Source of the DNA: Nonomuraea jabiensis
Lineage (GTDB): Bacteria; Actinomycetota; Actinomycetes; Streptosporangiales; Streptosporangiaceae
Length of the DNA stretch: 64,000 nt
NCBI RefSeq assembly: GCF_014204795.1
Contig: NZ_JACHMB010000001.1
Location: forward strand, 2,976,001-3,040,000
Direction of reading: 5' to 3'
Position numbers and translations under genes: made by a program. Shown here piece after piece: positions 59,298 to 64,000 of this stretch. The notes beneath the pieces were generated by a model, which was not told the origin of the DNA, searched no databases, and saw only the letters and a program-made list of their open reading frames with translations. The stretch's first letter is position 1, and the number at the start of each line of letters is the position of its first letter.

Positions 59298-60623
59298 GTG
59301 ACAGGAGAGCTGGATCACGGTCAGACACCCGCGACCCAAGGGTCGCGCATCGACGCTTACGTCGATCGGTACGCCGCGCGAGCTACCGGGATGGTCGCCT
59401 CCGAGATCCGAGCTCTTTTCGCCGTCGCGTCGAGGCCCGAGGTGGTCTCGCTCGCGGGCGGCATGCCGTACGTCACGGCTCTTCCCCTCGACATGGTCGG
59501 CGAGCTGGTCTCCGACCTCGTCACCAAGCGCGGCCCCGTCGCGCTGCAGTACGGTTCCGGCCAGGGCGACCCGCACCTGCGTGAGCAGATCTGCGAGGTC
59601 ATGCGGCTGGAGGGGATCCACGCCGGGGCGGACGACGTGGTCGTCACCGTCGGTTCGCAGCAGGCCCTCGACCTGATCACCCGGATCTTCATCGACCCGG
59701 GCGACGTGGTGCTCGCCGAGGGGCCCTCGTACGTGGGGGCGCTGGGTACGTTCGCCGCCTATCAGGCCAAGGTCGTTCACATCGCCATGGACGATCAGGG
59801 CATCGTGCCCGAGTCCCTCGCCCAGACCATCTACGCGCTGGAGACGGCCGGGGCGCCCATCAAGTTCCTCTACACGATCCCGACCTTCCACAACCCGGGC
59901 GGCGTCACCCTGAACATCGCCCGGCGGCAGCAGGTGCTCGACATCTGCCAGCGGGCCGGGGTGCTGATCATCGAGGACAACCCGTACGGGCTGCTCGGCT
60001 TCGACGGGGAGCCCATGCGCGCCCTGCGCGCCGACAACCCGGACGGCGTGGTCTACCTGGGGTCGTTCTCCAAGACGCTCGCCCCCGGCTTCCGCGTCGG
60101 CTGGGCGCTGGCCCCGCACGCCATCCGCGACAAGCTCGTGCTGGCCATGGAGTCGGCCGTGCTGTCGCACTCCTCGTTCACCCAGCTCGCCGTGGGCCAG
60201 TACCTCGCCACGCAGCCATGGCGGGAGCAGATCAAATCGTTCAGGGAGCTCTACCGCGAGCGCCGCGACGCGCTCCTGGACGCGCTCGAATCCCTGATGC
60301 CGCCCGAGGTCACCTGGACCCGACCCGCGGGCGGCTTCTTCGTGTGGGCGACCCTTCCCGAGGGGCTCGACTCGAAGGCCATCCTGCCGCGGGCGGTGGC
60401 CGAGCGGGTGGCGTTCGTACCGGGGACCGGGTTCTTCTCGGACGGGAGCGGGGCGCGGCACATGCGGCTCTCGTACTGCTTCCCCGAGCCGGACCGGATC
60501 CGGGAGGGGGTGCGGCGGCTGGCCGGCGTGATCGATCAGGAGATGCAGCTGAGGGACACGTTCGGCACCAGCTCGGCCCGCGACCACCTGGGCGTCGACA
60601 CCCCTGGCCCGGACCTGGCCTGA
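59298..60623 (+). CDS. PLP-dependent aminotransferase, class I/II (2-aminoadipate type)
   Basis: Enzyme of 441 residues from GTG 59298 with GGAGG eight bases upstream. Fold type I: SLAGGMPYVTALP at the start, GSQQALDLI, NPGG at the substrate loop, and PLP-binding Lys259 in LGSFSKTLAPGFRVGW. Sequence resembles aromatic/2-aminoadipate transaminases (LysN, ARO8-like). Such a gene between GNAT and parAB is common in actinobacteria. Substrate not determined. Confidence 0.9.
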   Translation: MTGELDHGQTPATQGSRIDAYVDRYAARATGMVASEIRALFAVASRPEVVSLAGGMPYVTALPLDMVGELVSDLVTKRGPVALQYGSGQGDPHLREQICEVMRLEGIHAGADDVVVTVGSQQALDLITRIFIDPGDVVLAEGPSYVGALGTFAAYQAKVVHIAMDDQGIVPESLAQTIYALETAGAPIKFLYTIPTFHNPGGVTLNIARRQQVLDICQRAGVLIIEDNPYGLLGFDGEPMRALRADNPDGVVYLGSFSKTLAPGFRVGWALAPHAIRDKLVLAMESAVLSHSSFTQLAVGQYLATQPWREQIKSFRELYRERRDALLDALESLMPPEVTWTRPAGGFFVWATLPEGLDSKAILPRAVAERVAFVPGTGFFSDGSGARHMRLSYCFPEPDRIREGVRRLAGVIDQEMQLRDTFGTSSARDHLGVDTPGPDLA

Positions 60624-61138
60624 CCAAGGGGGCCGGCGCCGCCTCACCCGCCCGCCGGCCCCACCTCCAGACCCGCCCTACCCAACCCTCTTGGGCCCAC
60701 CAAGCCGCGCTCCACCCACCGGCTCTCCAGGCTTGGCTACCTGTACTCCACCTCCAGGACCAGCCACCCCTACCCCACTTATTCACCTCCAGGGTCAGCC
60801 ACCTCTGCCCCACCTACTCACCCCGCGCCAGCCGCCCTTGCCCTACCCGTTCCCAGGACCACCCCCCCCTCGGCCCACCCAGTCACTTCAAGGCCCAGCA
60901 ACTCCAAGGCCCAGCAACTCCCGCTCCTGCTGCACCCACCACGCTCTGCGGGCATACCCGCGACCCTGCATCGGCGCGCCTCGACCCGACCCGCGAACCT
61001 TCACCACCAGGACTCTCACCCGACCCCCGCGAAAGAGCAAATATCAGTCAGGCGCGTCGGGCGCTGGTGGCGTGCCGGGCCTCGGCGGCTTGGCGGTACG
61101 GTTGGACAGCGGCGCGTGCGATCAGCGGAGGAGATGTG
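60624..61138. other. Gene-free, pyrimidine-rich spacer with short repeats
   Basis: This 515-bp spacer is strongly C-rich on the + strand and contains no credible gene. A 16-bp unit (caaggcccagcaactc) is tandemly duplicated at 60889-60904 and 60905-60920; several variants of cacctccaggaccagccacc and ccccacctactcacc recur before it. Near 61120-61138 normal composition returns with the ddl ribosome-binding site (GGAGGA). Confidence 0.6.
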
Positions 61139-62095
61139 ATGAGCGATCTGGGCCACGTGCTCGTGCTGGCCGGAGGTCTCTCCTATGAGCGAGAGGTGTC
61201 CCTGCGCTCCGGTCGCCGAGTCAGCGAGGTGCTGCGTGCGGCGGGCATCGACGTGGAGGCCCGCGACACCGACGCGTCCCTCGTGCCCTCCATCCTCGCG
61301 GATCCGCCGGACGCGGTCTTCGTGACCCTCCATGGTGGCGCGGGCGAGGACGGCGCGATCCGTTCCGTCCTCGAGCTGCTCAACGTCCCGTACGTGGGCG
61401 CCGACCCGGACGCGTGCCGGGTGGCCTTCGACAAGCCCACGGCCAAGGCCGTCGTGCGCTCGGTCGGCCTGCAGACGCCGCAGTCGGTCACGCTGCCGAA
61501 GGAGACGTTCCACGACCTCGGCGCCACGGTGGTGCTGGGCCGCATCATCGAGCGCCTCGGCCTGCCTCTCTTCGTCAAGCCCGCCCGTGGCGGCTCGGCG
61601 CTGGGCGCCTCGATCGTGCGCACGGCAGAGGAACTCCCCGCCGCCATGGTCGGCTGCTTCGCGTATGGCGACACGGCGCTGATCGAGCGGTACGTGGAGG
61701 GCGTGGAGGTGGCGGTCTCCGTCGTGGACCTCGGCAACGGCCCGGAGGCTCTGCCGGCCGTGGAGATCGTCCCGGACGAGGGCGTCTACGACTACGCGGC
61801 CCGCTACACGGCCGGACACACCGAGTTCTTCGCCCCTGCCCGCCTCTCCGCCCAGGCGGCCGCGGCGTGCGCCGAGACGGCGGTGACCGCCCACACGGCT
61901 CTCGGCCTCCGCGACATCTCCCGTACGGACCTGATCGTCGACGCCGACGGCATCCCGCACTTCCTGGAAGTCAACGTGGCCCCTGGGATGACGGAGACCT
62001 CACTCCTTCCGATGGCCGCCGAGGCCGCCGGCCAAGACTTGGGCGACCTCTGCCGTACCCTCCTCCAAAACGCCGCCACCCGCGCCCACACCTGA
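61139..62095 (+). CDS. ddl: D-alanine--D-alanine ligase family protein
   Basis: ATP-grasp enzyme of 318 residues from ATG 61139. Ddl motifs: VLAGGLSYEREVSLRSG at the start, THLGGAGEDG-type loop (TLHGGAGEDGAIRS), ATP-binding FVKPARGGSALGAS and C-terminal FLEVNVAPGMTETSLLP with the metal-binding Glu/Asn. It joins D-Ala to D-Ala for peptidoglycan, or a related dipeptide. The usual ddl lies elsewhere in actinobacteria, so this may be a second ligase. It stands alone between two repetitive spacers. Confidence 0.88.
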   Translation: MSDLGHVLVLAGGLSYEREVSLRSGRRVSEVLRAAGIDVEARDTDASLVPSILADPPDAVFVTLHGGAGEDGAIRSVLELLNVPYVGADPDACRVAFDKPTAKAVVRSVGLQTPQSVTLPKETFHDLGATVVLGRIIERLGLPLFVKPARGGSALGASIVRTAEELPAAMVGCFAYGDTALIERYVEGVEVAVSVVDLGNGPEALPAVEIVPDEGVYDYAARYTAGHTEFFAPARLSAQAAAACAETAVTAHTALGLRDISRTDLIVDADGIPHFLEVNVAPGMTETSLLPMAAEAAGQDLGDLCRTLLQNAATRAHT

Positions 62096-63387
62096 CCCTC
62101 ACTCTCCAACACCTCCTCCACAGCGAACCCGTCACCGCGCGCCTGCCCCGGCCCCCAGGCGCGCCCTCCCACCCGTCGACGGCACCCGCATGCAAGCCGC
62201 TCTCATCGAGCCACAAGCACGGCCGACTCAGAACTCGCCTCGAGTCCACACACACCCGGCAGCACAGCCCTCCCGGAAGCCGACGTCGAAGACCGACTCG
62301 CGAGCAAGCGCGTCCACCGGCAAGCCAACTTGAGACCGAGCCGCCACCACCACGCCCCCGAAGGCAAACAACCAGCACCACCGCCGACTCGGCGACAAGC
62401 TCCCCGCCTGCACAGCCAACTTAGACTCACGCCCCCGACAGCACGCCACCCCAGAACGCTCGGTCGACGCCCCAGCCGACCCCCGAACAGGCGTCCGACA
62501 GCACGGCGAACGCGGACGCGAGCAACCGCCACCACGACCATCCCCAGAGCAGGCGGCCACCACCACATCCAACAGCACCGCCAACCCCGACGCGGGCACC
62601 CCCGGAGCGGACATTCAGGATCACAACTCACACCCACCTGGACGTCCAACACCACGACCAACCCCCACCCGAGCAACCGCCACACGACCACCCCCAGAGC
62701 GCACCGTCGGGACACAACCGACACCCAGGCGGACGCCCAACACCACGGCCAACCCGACGCGAGCAACCGCCACCACGCCCACCCCGGAACGGACCGTCAG
62801 GACCACAGCCGACACCCAGGTGGACGCCCAACACCACGACTAAGTCAGAGGCGAGCAAGCTGCCCGCCGGAAGACTAACGACCAGACCGCAGCGGACTCA
62901 GAGGCGAACATCCGAGAGCGCGGTCGGTTCGAGGGCCGTCCCATTTCCGGCGGAGGGGCCAAATCCTTGAGATAGCAAGCGGCTCAGATCGGGTTCCTCT
63001 CGACAGAGGCCGCAGCGGCGCGACACTTGCCGACGCGAAGCACCACGCGCCCTCGGGCAGGGAGACCCCGCCGCCCTCATAGCCGCCAGCGCTTCCCCGC
63101 CACCTAGCGCTTCCCCGCCGCTCTCCTTGCTACCTAGCGCTTCCCCGCCATCCTCACCTCTTCCCCCCCGCTGAGCCACCACGGACGCCACCATCCAGAG
63201 GAAGAGCGCATGCGTGCGAGCCAGCGCCTGCTGCATCCGGATCGCACGCCTCTCATTCCTCACCAGCCCATCCACAGAACAGGCGGAAGACAGCGGCCCT
63301 CACCTCACCGGATCCGCAGCCTACGGGACGAGATCGATCCCCGGACGCCCCAGCACCAGGTTGAGGGCAGATAAGTAGCCTTACCGT
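62096..63387. other. 1.3-kb gene-free spacer with degenerate repeats
   Basis: No reading frame here shows coding character: those present lack start signals, change frame between repeats and have odd Trp/Cys/Gly-rich products. The left half (62100-62880) is C- and A-rich on the + strand with a 91-bp degenerate tandem repeat. The right part (62880-63387) is more balanced; it contains three copies of agcgcttccccgcc at 63088, 63106 and 63136. A promoter for the aldolase gene should lie near 63300-63380. Confidence 0.55.
62565..62870. repeat. Degenerate 91-bp tandem repeat
   Basis: Units aligned on gacg(t/c)ccaacaccacg begin at 62641, 62732 and 62823, exactly 91 bp apart; copies one and two are about 80% alike by eye. 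A shorter, more decayed unit precedes (about 62565-62640), and the third is partial. Inside each unit gcgagcaaccgccac recurs (62518, 62671, 62759). Since 91 is not a multiple of three, the repeat cannot encode a periodic protein. Confidence 0.7.
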
Positions 63388-64000
63388 GTGCTGACCGATT
63401 CGATGTACCCCAAGAGCTTCGCCAGCGACAACCACGCCGGCGTTCACCCGACCATCCTCGAAGCCATCGCCTCAGCCAACCACGGAGACGCTCCCGCCTA
63501 TGGCGACGACAGCTGGACCTCAGCCTTCGAGGACAAGGCCAAGGAAGTGTTCGGCGCGGAGGCCGAGGGCTTCGCGGTACTCAACGGCGCGGGCGCCAAC
63601 ATGGTCGGGCTGGCCCTCATGCTCGGCCGCTACGACGCGATCCTCTGCGCCGACAGCGCCCACATCGCCACGCATGAAGCAGGAGCCTCGGAACGCCTGC
63701 TCGGCGTCAAGCTGATGACGATCCCCACCGAGGACGGCAAGCTCCGCCCGGAAGACATCAAGTCCCGCCTGGGTGGAATCGGCAATCCCCACGAGTCCCA
63801 ACCCACGGTGGTCTCCATCTCCCAAGTCACGGAGCTCGGCACCTGCTACTCCCCCGCCGAGATCGCCGCCGTGGCGGAGGCGGCACACGAGTCGGGTCTA
63901 CGACTCCACATGGACGGCGCCAGGCTCGCGAACGCCGCCGCCTTCCTCGACTGCGACCTGAAGGCCATCACGACGGACGCCGGGGTGGACGTCTTCAGCT
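63388..64000 (+). CDS. Low-specificity L-threonine aldolase / beta-eliminating lyase, partial
   Basis: First 204 codons of a PLP fold-type I enzyme; the gene runs past the right edge. Start GTG 63388 or ATG 63403. Family features: SFASDNHAGVHPTILEAI, GDAPAYGDDSWT, FGAEAEGFAVLNGAGANMVGL and GLRLHMDGARLANAA with the PLP-contacting Asp. The PLP Lys lies beyond the window. It would split threonine or allo-threonine to glycine and acetaldehyde. The DNA here has normal coding character, unlike the spacer before it. Confidence 0.9.
   Translation, partial: MLTDSMYPKSFASDNHAGVHPTILEAIASANHGDAPAYGDDSWTSAFEDKAKEVFGAEAEGFAVLNGAGANMVGLALMLGRYDAILCADSAHIATHEAGASERLLGVKLMTIPTEDGKLRPEDIKSRLGGIGNPHESQPTVVSISQVTELGTCYSPAEIAAVAEAAHESGLRLHMDGARLANAAAFLDCDLKAITTDAGVDVFS

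Noticed and set aside
60640..61138. N-terminal extension of ddl or the end of a protein in the same frame
   Set aside because: The frame is open from 60218 only because C-rich DNA lacks stops. The Ddl family starts at 61139, which has a proper ribosome-binding site.
62203..62766. Minus-strand reading frame of 187 codons
   Set aside because: Its product is Trp/Cys/Val-rich low-complexity sequence made by the 91-bp repeat. The repeat shifts frame each unit and there is no ribosome-binding site.
1..64000. CRISPR arrays, insertion sequences or prophage
   Set aside because: No regularly spaced palindromic repeats, transposases or phage structural genes were seen. The only repeat arrays are the degenerate ones listed.

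Overview
The window is very G+C-rich DNA with GTG/TTG starts and tightly overlapping genes (ATGA/GTGA junctions). It looks like the chromosome of a filamentous actinomycete of the Streptosporangiaceae type (Nonomuraea-like; the genus is an inference). From about 27 to 58 kb the gene order is the conserved origin-side block of actinobacteria: dnaB, rplI, rpsR, ssb, rpsF, nfo, a mannosyltransferase pair, a class A penicillin-binding protein, a DUF5318 protein, padR, ino1, cca, DUF6049, murJ, a pseudokinase, sigM, its anti-sigma factor, trxB and trxA. The order matches the Streptomyces arrangement, so oriC/dnaA probably lies to the right of the window.

Left part (1-26.6 kb), accessory and regulatory genes: an arsenic module (arsR plus AqpS-like channel, divergent from an ArsI-like C-As lyase), a remnant of chrB, a methyltransferase, and an ECF42-type sigma factor with its DGPF partner facing a DHA2 drug exporter across a large inverted repeat that reads as two identical divergent promoters. 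Then come a LysE exporter, two tandem zinc metallopeptidases, tRNA-Ser(CGA), tadA with two associated proteins, upp, a run of regulators (XRE-TPR, FadR-type GntR, SoxR, Lrp), an ABC exporter divergent from a two-component system, a DnaN sliding clamp outside the dnaA locus, and a MarR/NmrA divergent pair.

Centre (26.6-30.6 kb), the most unusual region: dnaB is intact but is followed after 15 bp by a free-standing LAGLIDADG homing endonuclease gene, and behind that lies a frameshifted second copy of the dnaB 3' end. The last 60 codons of the functional dnaB use low-G+C codons unlike the rest of the gene. This block starts at the conserved RESG|SIEQD helicase motif, a known intein site of DnaB. 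A second patch of atypical codons lies at the P-loop, the other known DnaB intein site. The arrangement looks like a mobile endonuclease that carries its own recoded replacement for the target's 3' end, without an intron or intein. A cluster of DnaA boxes lies just upstream of dnaB.

Right part (30.7-64 kb): transport genes (MATE, APC, an amino-acid ABC operon), the ribosomal/ssb operon, cell-envelope genes, the padR-ino1 pair with a perfect PadR-type palindrome, isoprenoid and tRNA-maturation genes, and the murJ-sigM-trx block. After trxA come a GNAT protein, an aminotransferase, a D-Ala-D-Ala ligase homologue and the start of a threonine aldolase. These are separated by two long gene-free, pyrimidine-rich, repeat-bearing spacers (60.6-61.1 and 62.1-63.4 kb).
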